A DNA stretch of 64,000 nt from Streptomyces antibioticus (GTDB taxonomy: Bacteria > Actinomycetota > Actinomycetes > Streptomycetales > Streptomycetaceae): the NCBI RefSeq assembly GCF_001514065.1, contig NZ_KQ948423.1, positions 1 through 64,000 on the forward strand, given 5' to 3'. Shown here in pieces: positions 52,452 through 60,996 of the stretch. How positions within the stretch are numbered: position 1 is the stretch's first letter; every line of letters starts with the position of its first letter. The translations under genes and the position numbers were made by a program. The notes beneath the pieces are model-generated. The model was not told the DNA's origin. It saw only the letters and a program-made list of their open reading frames with translations, and did not search any database.

Positions 52452-53849
52452 GTGCTTGAGCCCGCGTACCAGGCGGACGTCGTGATCGTGGGAGCCGGGG
52501 TCGCCGGGCTCTCCGCGGCGCATCGGCTGACCAGCGCAGGAGTGACGACCGCAGTCCTGGAGGCCGCCCACGACGTGGGGGGCCGTATGTCGACGGAGAA
52601 GGTCGACGGCTTCCGGCTCGACCGCATCGGGCAGCTGCTGTCCACGGCGTATCCCGAACTACGCCTGACACCAGGGCTCGACGGGCTGGTGCTGCGCCCC
52701 TTCGCCCCCGGTGTCCTGCTGCACAGCGACGGACGCCACCATCGCGCGGGCGCCACCCCGGCGCACACGGGAAGCGTCGTGGGAGGCGCTCTACGGAGCA
52801 CAAGGAGCGCGCGGGGCGCACTCCACGCCGTACGCGCCCTGGCGAGCGCCCCCCGCCCGGCGCCCCGTCCGACGGCGCTCCCCCGCGGCGGCACCGCCCC
52901 GCTGGGCACCGCCGTCGACCAGGCCCGCCTCGGCGCCGCGCTGGCCCGGATCGCGAGCGCCCCCGTCGAGCGCCTCCTCGCCCGCCCCGAACTCCCCGCC
53001 GCCCGGGGCCTCGCCGCCCGCGGTCTGCCCGCCCGCACGATCGACGGCTTCCTGCGGCCGCTGCTCGCCGCCCTGCTGTGCGACCCGGAGCTGACGACGT
53101 CCAGCCGCTGCGCGGACCTCGCGCTGCGCTCCTTCGCGAGCGGGCGGCTGTGTGTGCCGGAGGGCGGGGCGGAGGCCCTGCCGGAGCTGCTGGCGCGCTC
53201 GCTGCCACCGGGGACGGTGCACACCGGGGTCAGGGTCACCTCGGTCTCGACCAACACGGTGACCACCGCCGAGCATGGCGAGTTCCGCTGCCGTGCCGTC
53301 CTCCTGGCGACCGACGCGCGCGCCGCCGCGGAGCTGCTGCCGGGCCTGCGCGTACCGGACTTCCACCAAGTGACGGTCGTCCACCACACCACCGACGAGC
53401 CGCCGGCCACCGGCACCGCGCTGCTGCTGGACGCGGACCGCGGCGGTCCCGTGGCCCACACGGCGGTGGTCAGCCAGGTCGACCCGAGCCGCGCCCCCGC
53501 GGGCCGCGCCCTGATCTCCTCGACGGTCCTCGGCCCGCCCCCGCCGGACGTCGAGACCGCCGTCCGCATGCACCTGGCCCGCCTCTACGGCACGTCGACG
53601 ACCCGCTGGGAGACCCTCGCCGTCCACCACACCCCGGAGGCGGTCCCGACCATGCGGGCCCCCCACGACCTGCGCCGCCCGGTGCGCCTCCTGGCGGGCC
53701 TGTACGTCTGCGGCGACCACCGGGACACGAGCACGGTCCAGGGAGCGCTGCATTCGGCGCACCGGGCGACGACAGCGATACTGACGGACCTCGGCGCAAG
53801 GGGTTCGATGCACCGGGCGGACCCGCTCCCAGCGTCGCGGGCCGCCTGA
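52452..53849 (+). CDS. FAD-dependent oxidoreductase (amine-oxidase/phytoene-desaturase-like)
   Basis: A 465-residue flavoprotein. The FAD-binding loop DVVIVGAGVAGLSAAHRL is at 8-25, with LEAAHDVGGRMSTE following as in the flavin amine oxidase group. The C-terminal FAD motif is GLYVCGDHRDTSTVQGALHSAHRAT near 415-440. The middle substrate domain is low in similarity to known enzymes. GAGGAGG ahead of the GTG supports the start. Substrate is unknown. Confidence 0.85.
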   Translation: MLEPAYQADVVIVGAGVAGLSAAHRLTSAGVTTAVLEAAHDVGGRMSTEKVDGFRLDRIGQLLSTAYPELRLTPGLDGLVLRPFAPGVLLHSDGRHHRAGATPAHTGSVVGGALRSTRSARGALHAVRALASAPRPAPRPTALPRGGTAPLGTAVDQARLGAALARIASAPVERLLARPELPAARGLAARGLPARTIDGFLRPLLAALLCDPELTTSSRCADLALRSFASGRLCVPEGGAEALPELLARSLPPGTVHTGVRVTSVSTNTVTTAEHGEFRCRAVLLATDARAAAELLPGLRVPDFHQVTVVHHTTDEPPATGTALLLDADRGGPVAHTAVVSQVDPSRAPAGRALISSTVLGPPPPDVETAVRMHLARLYGTSTTRWETLAVHHTPEAVPTMRAPHDLRRPVRLLAGLYVCGDHRDTSTVQGALHSAHRATTAILTDLGARGSMHRADPLPASRAA

Positions 53850-53858
53850 ACGCCCCTA

Positions 53859-53903
53859 GGGGCGCGGGGAACTGCGCGACAAGCCCCAGCGCACCCGCAC
53901 CCG
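53859..53903 (-). repeat. Dispersed ~45-bp repeat, copy G (inverted relative to the others)
   Basis: AGGGGCGCGGGGAACTGCGCG followed by AGCGCACCCGCACCC. It sits in the 79-bp gap between convergent genes; with the preceding bases it forms the 14-bp palindrome CGCCCCTAGGGGCG (53852-53865). Confidence 0.8.
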
Positions 53904-53928
53904 GCACACGACATCCGGAGTTACGGCG

Positions 53929-55362
53929 CTACCCCAACGCCGCCACCTTGTCCCGATACCCCCGCACCGGCGCGGCGTCCTTGTAAGGCTCCAGCCTCCG
54001 CTCGAAGTCCTTCACGTACTCGATCGCCCGAACCGACCGCATCTCGGCAGCAGCACCCGCCGCCTCCGCCCCCAGCGCACAGGCCTGGTCGAGCTCCCCC
54101 AGGCCGAGCCGGGCGGAGGCGAGGACCACCCGGCAGAAGAGCCGGCTGCGGGCGTACGCCGGCGCCCGCAGCTGGAGCGACCGTTCCGCATGTTGCGCCG
54201 CCGCGCGGAACTGCTGAAGGTCCCGGTGCGCGTGCCCGAACTCGTCGGCGAGCTGCGCCTCGTCGAAGAAGCGGGCCCAGTACGGGACCTCGTCACCGGG
54301 CCGGGCCGCCTCCAGAGCGCGCTCGGCGCGGACGAGCGCGCCCGTGCAGTTCCGCACCTCGCCGAGCACCCCGTGCCCACGCGCCTCGACGGCGTGCAGC
54401 AGCGCCTGCACGACCGGCGGGGCGTTGGTCCCGAGCCCCTGCTGCGCGACCCGCGCCAGCTGCACGGCCTCGCGCCCGTGCCCCAGATAGACGGCCTGCC
54501 GACTCATCGTGATCAGCACGTACGACCCGTAGGCCCGGTCCGCGGCCGCCTGCGCGAGCCGCAGCGACTGCACGAAGTACCGCTGCGCCAGCCCGTGCGC
54601 CGCGATGTCGTACGACGTCCAGCCCGCGAGCCTGGTCAGATCGGCGGCGGCCGCGAACAGGCGGCGGCCGGTCTGCTCGCCGTAGGTGCCGCGCAGCATC
54701 GGCTCGCACTCGTGCTCCAGGTAGCGCACGAGGGCCTGGCGGGCGTGGCCGCCGCCGTACATGTTGTCGAGGGAGCGGAAGAGCTCGCCGACCGAGCGGA
54801 GCGCCGCGATGTCGCCGCCGGTGACCTTCTGGCCGGGGCCGCGTTCGGCGCCGCGCTGCCGGGGCACCGCGGGGCGGCCCTGGGCGGGGACGCGGAGCGG
54901 GGGTTCGCCGCGGGCGACCTTGTCGTCGGCCCGGCCGATCAGCCAGTCGCGGCTGGGGACGACGAGCCCCGCCGGGGTGAAGGCGATCTTCCGCAGCTCG
55001 GCGTGGCTGCCGGAGTCCTTGCGCCACAGCCCGCTGACGATGTCGACGGCCTCCTCCGGGGTGGCCGCGAACTCCAGGCCCGCGTATACCGGGGCGCAGG
55101 CGTCGAGCCCGAGGTCCTGGGCGCTCAGGCGCCGGCCGAGGCGGCGGGTGAAGACCTCGGCGATGAGGGCGGGGGTGGTGCCGCGGGGCTGCTGGCCGCG
55201 CAGCCACCGGGTGACCGATGTCTTGTCGTATCTCAGATCAAGCCCGTGTTCCAGACCGAGCTGGTCCACTCGACGGGCGAGTCCCGCGTTGGAGAACCCC
55301 GCTTCTGCGATGAGCGCGGCGAGCTGGCGGTTGGGAGTGCGCTGCGCGGGTCGTTCCGTCAT
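53929..55362 (-). CDS. Large helix-turn-helix regulator with TPR-like helical C-terminus (NsdA-like)
   Basis: A 477-residue protein. The N-terminus has an XRE-like DNA-binding fold (LAALIAEAGFSNAGLARRVD, then YDKTSVTRWLRGQQPRG). The remainder is a long all-helical array (repeats such as RLAQAAADRAYGSYVLITMS, ALLHAVEARGHGVLGEVRN, AERSLQLRAPAYARSRLFCR) like tetratricopeptide sensors. This layout is that of Streptomyces pleiotropic regulators related to NsdA, which affect sporulation and antibiotic production; the homology is inferred. Divergent from lipB. Confidence 0.82.
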   Translation of the reverse strand: MTERPAQRTPNRQLAALIAEAGFSNAGLARRVDQLGLEHGLDLRYDKTSVTRWLRGQQPRGTTPALIAEVFTRRLGRRLSAQDLGLDACAPVYAGLEFAATPEEAVDIVSGLWRKDSGSHAELRKIAFTPAGLVVPSRDWLIGRADDKVARGEPPLRVPAQGRPAVPRQRGAERGPGQKVTGGDIAALRSVGELFRSLDNMYGGGHARQALVRYLEHECEPMLRGTYGEQTGRRLFAAAADLTRLAGWTSYDIAAHGLAQRYFVQSLRLAQAAADRAYGSYVLITMSRQAVYLGHGREAVQLARVAQQGLGTNAPPVVQALLHAVEARGHGVLGEVRNCTGALVRAERALEAARPGDEVPYWARFFDEAQLADEFGHAHRDLQQFRAAAQHAERSLQLRAPAYARSRLFCRVVLASARLGLGELDQACALGAEAAGAAAEMRSVRAIEYVKDFERRLEPYKDAAPVRGYRDKVAALG

Positions 55363-55532
55363 CTGCGGTGGTGTCTCCTGCCCGGATTGCCTGTGAGCAG
55401 CCCTTATGGCCTCTATAGGACGGCGTGAATGTAGCGGAGAGTGAGCAGACGATCGCACACTTCCACGTTCGTTCATCCGATCGTGTGAGGATTGACCGCA
55501 CGGCTGACGCGCGACGGCGAGTCGTACAGTGG

Positions 55533-55556
55533 CGTAGGCACGTTTCGTGCCTTACG
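55533..55556. promoter_or_regulatory. Inverted repeat in the lipB leader
   Basis: CGTAGGCACG and CGTGCCTTACG, separated by TTT, with a single bulged T, centred about 42 bases before the lipB start. It may be an operator or a leader hairpin. Confidence 0.4.
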
Positions 55557-55586
55557 ACAGCCGGTCGTGCTAGGGAGGCGCTTGCC

Positions 55587-56384
55587 GTGAGTGAGTTGCG
55601 GTTCGTCCGTATGGGGTTCGGCGCGGACGCCGTCGAGTACCAGGAGGCGTGGGACGAGCAGCGCCGGGTGCACGCGGCGCGGTTCGCGGACGAGGTTCCC
55701 GACACCGTCCTGCTGCTCGAACACCCGCCGGTCTACACGGCCGGCCGGCGCACGGCCGACAACGAACGCCCCCTCGACGGCACGCCGGTCGTCGACGTGG
55801 ACCGCGGCGGCAAGATCACCTGGCACGGACCGGGTCAGCTGGTGGGCTACCCGATCCAGAAACTGCCGCGCCCGGTGGACGTCGTCGCGCATGTACGACG
55901 CCTTGAGGAAGCCTTGATCCGCACATGCGCGGAGTTCGGCCTGGAGACCAGCCGGGTCGAGGGGCGCAGCGGGGTCTGGGTGCTCGGCGACCCCGTCGAG
56001 CAGCGCCCTTCCCTCGGTGGACTGTCGCTGGACTTCGACCCCCGCCTGACCGACGACGAGTTCGACCCGCGCATGAACGGGCCCGAGTACGCCCCGTCCA
56101 ACGCCGGGCAGCGGCGCGAGGACCGCAAGATCGCCGCGATCGGCATCCGGGTGGCCAAGGGCGTCACGATGCACGGCTTCGCGCTGAACGTGAACCCGGA
56201 CAACCGGTGGTTCGACCGGATCATCCCGTGCGGGATTCGCGACGCGGGCGTCGCTTCGCTGGCGAACGAGCTGGGGCGGGACGTGACGATCGACGAGGTG
56301 CTGCCGGTGGTGGAGCGGCATCTGCGGGATGTGCTCGAGAACGCCGATCCGAAGCCACGCGAGATTGAACGGGCGACCGCCTGA
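55587..56384 (+). CDS. lipB: Octanoyl-ACP:protein transferase
   Basis: Moves the octanoyl group from acyl carrier protein to lipoyl domains such as those of SucB. The 265-residue protein has [15 protein letters not shown], the [18 protein letters not shown] signature (His in WHGPGQ), [22 protein letters not shown] with the active lysine in the RVAKG stretch, and the catalytic cysteine in IIPCGI. The GTG at 55587 has GGGAGG nine bases upstream; the frame extends back to 55425 without family similarity. lipA follows 109 bases on, with its own promoter-like sequence. Confidence 0.95.
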   Translation: MSELRFVRMGFGADAVEYQEAWDEQRRVHAARFADEVPDTVLLLEHPPVYTAGRRTADNERPLDGTPVVDVDRGGKITWHGPGQLVGYPIQKLPRPVDVVAHVRRLEEALIRTCAEFGLETSRVEGRSGVWVLGDPVEQRPSLGGLSLDFDPRLTDDEFDPRMNGPEYAPSNAGQRREDRKIAAIGIRVAKGVTMHGFALNVNPDNRWFDRIIPCGIRDAGVASLANELGRDVTIDEVLPVVERHLRDVLENADPKPREIERATA

Positions 56385-56412
56385 CGGTGGGGAATGGGGC
56401 CCCCAGCTGAGA

Positions 56413-56465
56413 GGTTGGCCTCCGTTGTAGGGCCCTATAAAACACGGGCGTACCCTGGTGTACGC
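56413..56465 (+). promoter_or_regulatory. lipA promoter candidate with inverted repeat
   Basis: TATAAA at 56436-56441 with TTGGCC at 56415-56420 (15-base spacer) form a promoter candidate. Just downstream, GCGTAC and GTACGC at 56448-56453 and 56460-56465 flank six bases, forming an inverted repeat at the start of the transcript. Confidence 0.5.
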
Positions 56466-56493
56466 CGAAGAATCGAAGCTACAGGGAGCCGAT

Positions 56494-57459
56494 GTGTCCG
56501 CAGTCACACCCGACGGACGCAAGATGCTGCGCCTGGAGGTCCGGAACGCCCAGACCCCCATCGAGCGCAAGCCCGAGTGGATCAAGACCCGGGCGAAAAT
56601 GGGTCCCGAGTACACCGCCATGCAGAAGCTCGTGAAGAGCGAGGGTCTGCACACGGTCTGCCAGGAAGCCGGCTGTCCCAACATCTACGAGTGCTGGGAG
56701 GACCGCGAGGCGACCTTCCTCATCGGCGGCGACCAGTGCACCCGGCGCTGTGACTTCTGCCAGATCGACACCGGCAAGCCCGAGGCCCTCGACCGCGACG
56801 AGCCGCGCCGCGTCGGCGAGTCCGTGGTCACCATGGACCTGAACTACGCCACCATCACCGGCGTCGCCCGCGACGACCTGGAGGACGGCGGCGCCTGGCT
56901 GTACGCCGAGACCGTGCGCCAGATCCACCAGCAGACCGCGGACCGCGAGGGCGGCCACACCAAGGTCGAGCTGCTCGCCCCCGACTTCAACGCCGTACCG
57001 GAGCTGCTCCGGCAGGTCTTCGAGTCGCGCCCCGAGGTCTTCGCGCACAACGTCGAGACGGTGCCCCGCATCTTCAAGCGGATCCGCCCCGGCTTCCGCT
57101 ACGAGCGCTCCCTGAAGGTCATCACCGAGGCCCGCGACTTCGGCCTGGTGACCAAGTCCAACCTGATCCTCGGCATGGGCGAGACCCGCGAGGAGGTCAG
57201 CGAGGCGCTCCAGCAGCTGCACGACGCGGGCTGCGAGCTCGTCACCATCACCCAGTACCTGCGGCCCTCCGTGCGCCACCACCCCGTCGAGCGCTGGGTC
57301 AAGCCGCACGAGTTCGTGGAGCTGAAGGAGGAGGCCGAGCAGATCGGCTTCTCGGGCGTCATGTCGGGCCCGCTCGTCCGGTCCTCCTACCGGGCCGGCC
57401 GGCTGTACCAGATGGCCGTCGAGAAGCGTGGCGCGTACGTCGCCTCGCAGGCCGTCTGA
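56494..57459 (+). CDS. lipA: Lipoyl synthase (radical SAM)
   Basis: Inserts two sulfurs into the octanoyl chain on lipoyl domains. The 321-residue protein has both iron-sulfur sites: auxiliary cluster cysteines in [14 protein letters not shown] and the radical-SAM CTRRCDFC, with the conserved C-terminal RSSYRAG. I start it at the GTG at 56494 ([15 protein letters not shown]), with GGGAG seven bases ahead, rather than at the GTG at 56458. With lipB it forms the lipoate supply for SucB. Confidence 0.96.
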   Translation: MSAVTPDGRKMLRLEVRNAQTPIERKPEWIKTRAKMGPEYTAMQKLVKSEGLHTVCQEAGCPNIYECWEDREATFLIGGDQCTRRCDFCQIDTGKPEALDRDEPRRVGESVVTMDLNYATITGVARDDLEDGGAWLYAETVRQIHQQTADREGGHTKVELLAPDFNAVPELLRQVFESRPEVFAHNVETVPRIFKRIRPGFRYERSLKVITEARDFGLVTKSNLILGMGETREEVSEALQQLHDAGCELVTITQYLRPSVRHHPVERWVKPHEFVELKEEAEQIGFSGVMSGPLVRSSYRAGRLYQMAVEKRGAYVASQAV

Positions 57460-57481
57460 GGCTCGCTGGAGAACGACCGGA

Positions 57482-57541
57482 TGGCACGGAGTGCCACTTA
57501 CCCCGTGTGAATCCGAGCACAAGCAACTACCGCACGGTAGT
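57482..57541. other. Two inverted repeats after lipA
   Basis: TGGCAC-GGA-GTGCCA (57482-57496) follows the lipA stop by 22 bases and may be a weak terminator stem. ACTACCG-CA-CGGTAGT (57526-57541) is a perfect 7-bp-armed palindrome further on; role unknown. Confidence 0.4.
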
Positions 57542-57628
57542 GGCCGATTGGCGCGGTCCTGGATGTCCCCGCAGATGAGGGCGTCATCAGGGCCGCGTCA
57601 GCGTTTTCGGGCCGCATATCAAGGCTTC

Positions 57629-57669
57629 ATTGGTGTTTGACCGGTCGGTCACGCCCTGGTAACACCAAT
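57629..57669 (+). promoter_or_regulatory. Nested inverted repeats and promoter ahead of a small gene
   Basis: ATTGGTGTT (57629-57637) and AACACCAAT (57661-57669) are perfect inverted arms. Inside them is TGACCG-GT-CGGTCA (57638-57651). TTGACC (57637-57642) and TAACAC (57660-57665), 17 bases apart, read as -35 and -10, so a regulator bound to the inner palindrome would cover the promoter. The 278-bp gap 57460-57737 holds no gene. Confidence 0.5.
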
Positions 57670-57737
57670 CAGTGACCCTGGTTGTACAGCCCGTGCACCA
57701 CTCACCAGAGCCGCAATCCCGAGGGGGGACCTCCATC

Positions 57738-57938
57738 ATGCAGGCCGCGCCCGTACGCGCCACAGCCATCCCGTCGTTCACCGATGCACTCCGTGCCGTC
57801 GAGTCGCTGCTCATGAGCAGCGGTCAGCGCACCGCCCGCCGCAACGCCTGGACGTCCGTCCTGGAGGACCGCCGCCGCGCCAAGGACCGGGTCGAGGCCC
57901 AGCAGATCCTGGAGAAGGCGCTCGCCTCCCGTCCGTGA
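57738..57938 (+). CDS. Small conserved-type helical protein
   Basis: A 66-residue, basic, probably all-helical protein (FTDALRAVESLLMSSGQRTA, then RRRAKDRVEAQQILEKAL). GAGGGGGG before the ATG at 57738 supports this start rather than the upstream open frame. It lies between lipA and the DUF4191 gene, and its promoter region carries an unusual nested palindrome. I do not know its function. Confidence 0.75.
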   Translation: MQAAPVRATAIPSFTDALRAVESLLMSSGQRTARRNAWTSVLEDRRRAKDRVEAQQILEKALASRP

Positions 57939-58000
57939 CGCCGGCGGCTGTCGGGAGACTGCCGTCGTCGGCGCTCCCGGGGCCACGTAGACTTCGTGGC

Positions 58001-58702
58001 ATGGCGAGAAGTGACAGCGCGGCGGATGCCGCAAACCCCGGGCGTCTGAAGCAGATCGCCCTGACGTACAAGATGACCCGCAGGGCCGACAAGACGATCG
58101 GCCTGGTGCTCGCGGGTGTCTTCCTCCTCATCCTCGGTGTCTTTCTCGCGTTCGGTTTCCTGATCGGTCACCCGATCTACCTCGGCATCCTGGGCCTCCT
58201 GCTCGCCTTCCTCGGGACGGCGATCGTGTTCGGGCGCCGGGCCGAGCGGGCCGCGTTCGGGCAGATGGAGGGACAGCCGGGCGCCGCCGCGGCCGTGCTC
58301 GACAACATCGGCCGGGGCTGGACGACGACCCCCGCGGTGGCGATGAACCGCAGCCAGGACGTGGTGCACCGGGCCGTCGGCAAGGCCGGCATCGTGCTGG
58401 TCGCGGAGGGCAACCCGAACCGGGTGAAGACCCTGCTGGCCGCCGAGAAGAAGAAGATGAACCGCATCGTCGCGGACGTGCCGGTGCACGACCTGATCGT
58501 GGGCACGGGCGAGGACCAGATCCCGCTGAAGAAGCTGCGCACCTCGATGCTCAAGCTGCCGCGCGTGCTGACCGGCCCCCAGGTGACCGCCACCAACGAC
58601 CGGCTGCGTGCGATGGGCGACCTGATGAGCAACATGCCGCTCCCGAAGGGCCCCATGCCGAAGGGCATGAAGCTGCCCAAGGGCGGGCCGAAGGCGCGCT
58701 GA
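58001..58702 (+). CDS. DUF4191 integral membrane protein
   Basis: A 233-residue protein with two adjacent helices near 30-80 (GLVLAGVFLLILGVFLAFGF and IYLGILGLLLAFLGTAIVF) and a cytoplasmic C-terminal domain containing AGIVLVAEGNPNRVKTLLAA and IVADVPVHDLIVGTGED, with a basic Pro/Lys/Gly tail. This matches the actinobacterial DUF4191 family, commonly beside lipA. TAGACT seven bases before the ATG suggests a leaderless message. Function unknown. Confidence 0.88.
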   Translation: MARSDSAADAANPGRLKQIALTYKMTRRADKTIGLVLAGVFLLILGVFLAFGFLIGHPIYLGILGLLLAFLGTAIVFGRRAERAAFGQMEGQPGAAAAVLDNIGRGWTTTPAVAMNRSQDVVHRAVGKAGIVLVAEGNPNRVKTLLAAEKKKMNRIVADVPVHDLIVGTGEDQIPLKKLRTSMLKLPRVLTGPQVTATNDRLRAMGDLMSNMPLPKGPMPKGMKLPKGGPKAR

Positions 58703-58718
58703 TCGACGTCGTACGAGA

Positions 58719-58752
58719 AAGAGGGCGCCCAGATCACTCCGGGCGCCCTCTT
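58719..58752. terminator. Hairpin terminator between convergent genes
   Basis: Perfect 12-bp stem AAGAGGGCGCCC / GGGCGCCCTCTT with a ten-base loop, between the DUF4191 and RDD genes. Confidence 0.85.
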
Positions 58753-58756
58753 CGTC

Positions 58757-58798
58757 GTAGAAGAACCAGGTCGTAGAAGAACCAGGTCGCAGAAGACC
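58757..58798 (+). repeat. Short tandem repeat, about 2.5 copies of a 16-mer
   Basis: GTAGAAGAACCAGGTC occurs twice head to tail and is followed by a partial third copy GCAGAAGACC. It lies between the terminator hairpin and the stop of the RDD gene. Confidence 0.8.
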
Positions 58799-58805
58799 CG
58801 TGGGT

Positions 58806-59276
58806 CTAGATCCGTACCTCGACCGTGCCCGCCAGCCGGTCGTGCAGGCCGCGGCCGTCGCGGTCCCAGATCAGGGCCGGGACCGCCAGGCACAGCAGGA
58901 CGGAGCGCAGCAGGGCGCGCAGCGGCTTGACCTGGCCGGTGGTCACCTCGACGACCCGGAGGCCGAAGAGCCGCTTGCCCGGCGTGAAGCCGATGGTGCC
59001 GACGGTGAGGACGCTCATCGCGAAGAAGACCAGCAGCGCCCAGTTCGAGGTCGCCGGGACCTTGTAGCCCTGAGTGATCAATTGGGATGCAATCAGAATG
59101 CTCATCCCCCAGTCCACGGCCAGGGCGCCCAGGCGCCGTCCCGGCCGGGCGATGGAGCCCGGCCCCTCCTCGGGCAGTCCCAGCTGCTGACCGCGGTATC
59201 CGAAGTCCACACCGGCTTCCTCGGCGGCCGCACGGGGGCCGGAGAGCCACGATCCGATTGCTTCCCTCTTGTCCAC
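58806..59276 (-). CDS. RDD-family membrane protein
   Basis: A 156-residue protein with the RDD pattern: GSIARPGRRLGALAVDWGMS (Arg, then Asp in the first helix), FTPGKRLFGLRVVEV in the middle and WDRDGRGLHDRLAGTVEV at the end (the DR..HD motif). About three helices. RDD proteins are of uncertain function, possibly ion transport. The GTG at 59276 has TACCGT six bases ahead. Divergent from glnA. Confidence 0.88.
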   Translation of the reverse strand: MDKREAIGSWLSGPRAAAEEAGVDFGYRGQQLGLPEEGPGSIARPGRRLGALAVDWGMSILIASQLITQGYKVPATSNWALLVFFAMSVLTVGTIGFTPGKRLFGLRVVEVTTGQVKPLRALLRSVLLCLAVPALIWDRDGRGLHDRLAGTVEVRI

Positions 59277-59339
59277 CCGTCCACGGTACTGCCCGCGTTT
59301 CGGGATACGGACAGGTGGGGTGGATCGGAAGGCATCCGG

Positions 59340-59377
59340 TTAACTTGTGCGAAACAAATGGGTCACGCCTGAGAAAT
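59340..59377 (+). promoter_or_regulatory. GlnR-binding box of glnA
   Basis: Four half-sites with exact six-base spacers: TTAAC (59340-59344), GAAAC (59351-59355), GTCAC (59362-59366), GAAAT (59373-59377). This matches the known actinobacterial GlnR consensus gTnAC-n6-GaAAC repeated twice. glnA should be activated by GlnR under nitrogen limitation. Confidence 0.85.
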
Positions 59378-59475
59378 CACGCGTCCCTAGGGTCGGGCAC
59401 AGCGTGTGCCACCGCACTGGCCGCACGAACGAACTACCACCCCGGCACGGAACCGTCGGGAGTAGGAGGAGCTGG

Positions 59476-60885
59476 ATGTTCCAGAACGCCGACGAGGCCA
59501 AGAAGTTCATCGCGGACGAGGACGTCAAGTTCGTCGACGTCCGATTCTGCGACCTGCCGGGCGTCATGCAGCACTTCACGCTGCCCGTCGAGGCGTTCGA
59601 CCCGGACGAGGAGCTCGCGTTCGACGGTTCGTCGATCCGCGGTTTCCAGGCCATCCACGAGTCCGACATGGCGCTGCGCGCGGACCTGTCGACCGCCCGG
59701 GTCGACCCCTTCCGCCGCGACAAGACGCTGAACATCAACTTCTTCATCCACGACCCGATCACCGGCGAGCAGTACAGCCGTGACCCGCGGAACGTGGCCA
59801 AGAAGGCCGAGGCCTACCTCGCGTCGACCGGCATCGCCGACACCGCGTACTTCGGTCCCGAGGCCGAGTTCTACGTCTTCGACAGCGTCCGTTTCGCCAC
59901 CTCGGCGAACGAGAGCTTCTACCACATCGACTCCGAGGCGGGCGCCTGGAACACCGGTGCGGTCGAGAACAACCGTGGTTACAAGGTCCGCTACAAGGGC
60001 GGCTACTTCCCGACCCCGCCGGTCGACCACTTCGCCGACCTGCGCGCCGAGATCTCCCTCCAGCTCGCCGCCTCCGGCCTCCAGGTCGAGCGTCAGCACC
60101 ACGAGGTGGGCACCGCCGGCCAGGCCGAGATCAACTACAAGTTCAACACGCTGCTCGCCGCGGCCGACGACCTCCAGCTCTTCAAGTACATCGTGAAGAA
60201 CGTGGCCTGGAAGAACGGCAAGACCGCGACCTTCATGCCGAAGCCGATCTTCGGTGACAACGGCTCGGGCATGCACGTCCACCAGTCCCTGTGGGCCGGC
60301 GGCCAGCCCCTCTTCTACGACGAGGCCGGCTACGCGGGCCTGTCGGACACCGCCCGCTACTACATCGGCGGCATCCTCAAGCACGCCCCGTCGCTGCTCG
60401 CCTTCACCAACCCGACGGTGAACTCGTACCACCGCCTGGTGCCGGGCTTCGAGGCGCCGATCAACCTGGTGTACTCGCAGCGCAACCGCTCCGCGGCCAT
60501 GCGTATCCCGATCACGGGCTCCAACCCGAAGGCCAAGCGCGTCGAGTTCCGTGCGCCCGACTCCTCCGGCAACCCGTACCTGGCGTTCTCGGCGCTGCTG
60601 CTCGCGGGCCTGGACGGCATCAAGAACAAGATCGAGCCGGCCGAGCCGATCGACAAGGACCTCTACGAGCTGGCTCCCGAGGAGCACGCGAGCGTGGCGC
60701 AGGTCCCGACCTCGCTCCCGGCCGTTCTCGACTCCCTGGAGCGCGACCACGAGTTCCTGCTCGCCGGTGACGTCTTCACGTCCGACCTGATCGAGACGTG
60801 GATCGACTTCAAGCGCGCGAACGAGATCGCTCCGCTCCAGCTGCGTCCGCACCCGCACGAGTTCGAGCTCTACTTCGACGTGTGA
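59476..60885 (+). CDS. glnA: Glutamine synthetase type I
   Basis: Makes glutamine from glutamate and ammonia with ATP. The 469-residue protein is a standard GSI-beta: FDGSSIRGF near the start, [11 protein letters not shown] and the metal-binding signature, [26 protein letters not shown], and the adenylylation site at Y397 in [12 protein letters not shown], the same residue number as in E. coli. It should therefore be controlled both by GlnR (upstream box) and by GlnE adenylylation. AGGAGG lies six bases before the ATG at 59476; a longer open frame begins at 59347 inside the GlnR box. Confidence 0.97.
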   Translation: MFQNADEAKKFIADEDVKFVDVRFCDLPGVMQHFTLPVEAFDPDEELAFDGSSIRGFQAIHESDMALRADLSTARVDPFRRDKTLNINFFIHDPITGEQYSRDPRNVAKKAEAYLASTGIADTAYFGPEAEFYVFDSVRFATSANESFYHIDSEAGAWNTGAVENNRGYKVRYKGGYFPTPPVDHFADLRAEISLQLAASGLQVERQHHEVGTAGQAEINYKFNTLLAAADDLQLFKYIVKNVAWKNGKTATFMPKPIFGDNGSGMHVHQSLWAGGQPLFYDEAGYAGLSDTARYYIGGILKHAPSLLAFTNPTVNSYHRLVPGFEAPINLVYSQRNRSAAMRIPITGSNPKAKRVEFRAPDSSGNPYLAFSALLLAGLDGIKNKIEPAEPIDKDLYELAPEEHASVAQVPTSLPAVLDSLERDHEFLLAGDVFTSDLIETWIDFKRANEIAPLQLRPHPHEFELYFDV

Positions 60886-60900
60886 TCGACGCGTAGTCCG

Positions 60901-60949
60901 TACGACGGCGCCCCCGCCCCTGTTGTCCAGGGACGGGGGCGCCGTCGTA
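60901..60949 (+). terminator. Strong hairpin terminator after glnA
   Basis: A perfect 16-bp stem, TACGACGGCGCCCCCG with CGGGGGCGCCGTCGTA, with a 17-base loop that itself can pair further (CCCT/AGGG), 15 bases after the stop. Confidence 0.88.
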
Positions 60950-60996
60950 TGGTTTCCGGCACGACTGTTCGAAGAAAGCTGACGGGGGTCACGGAC

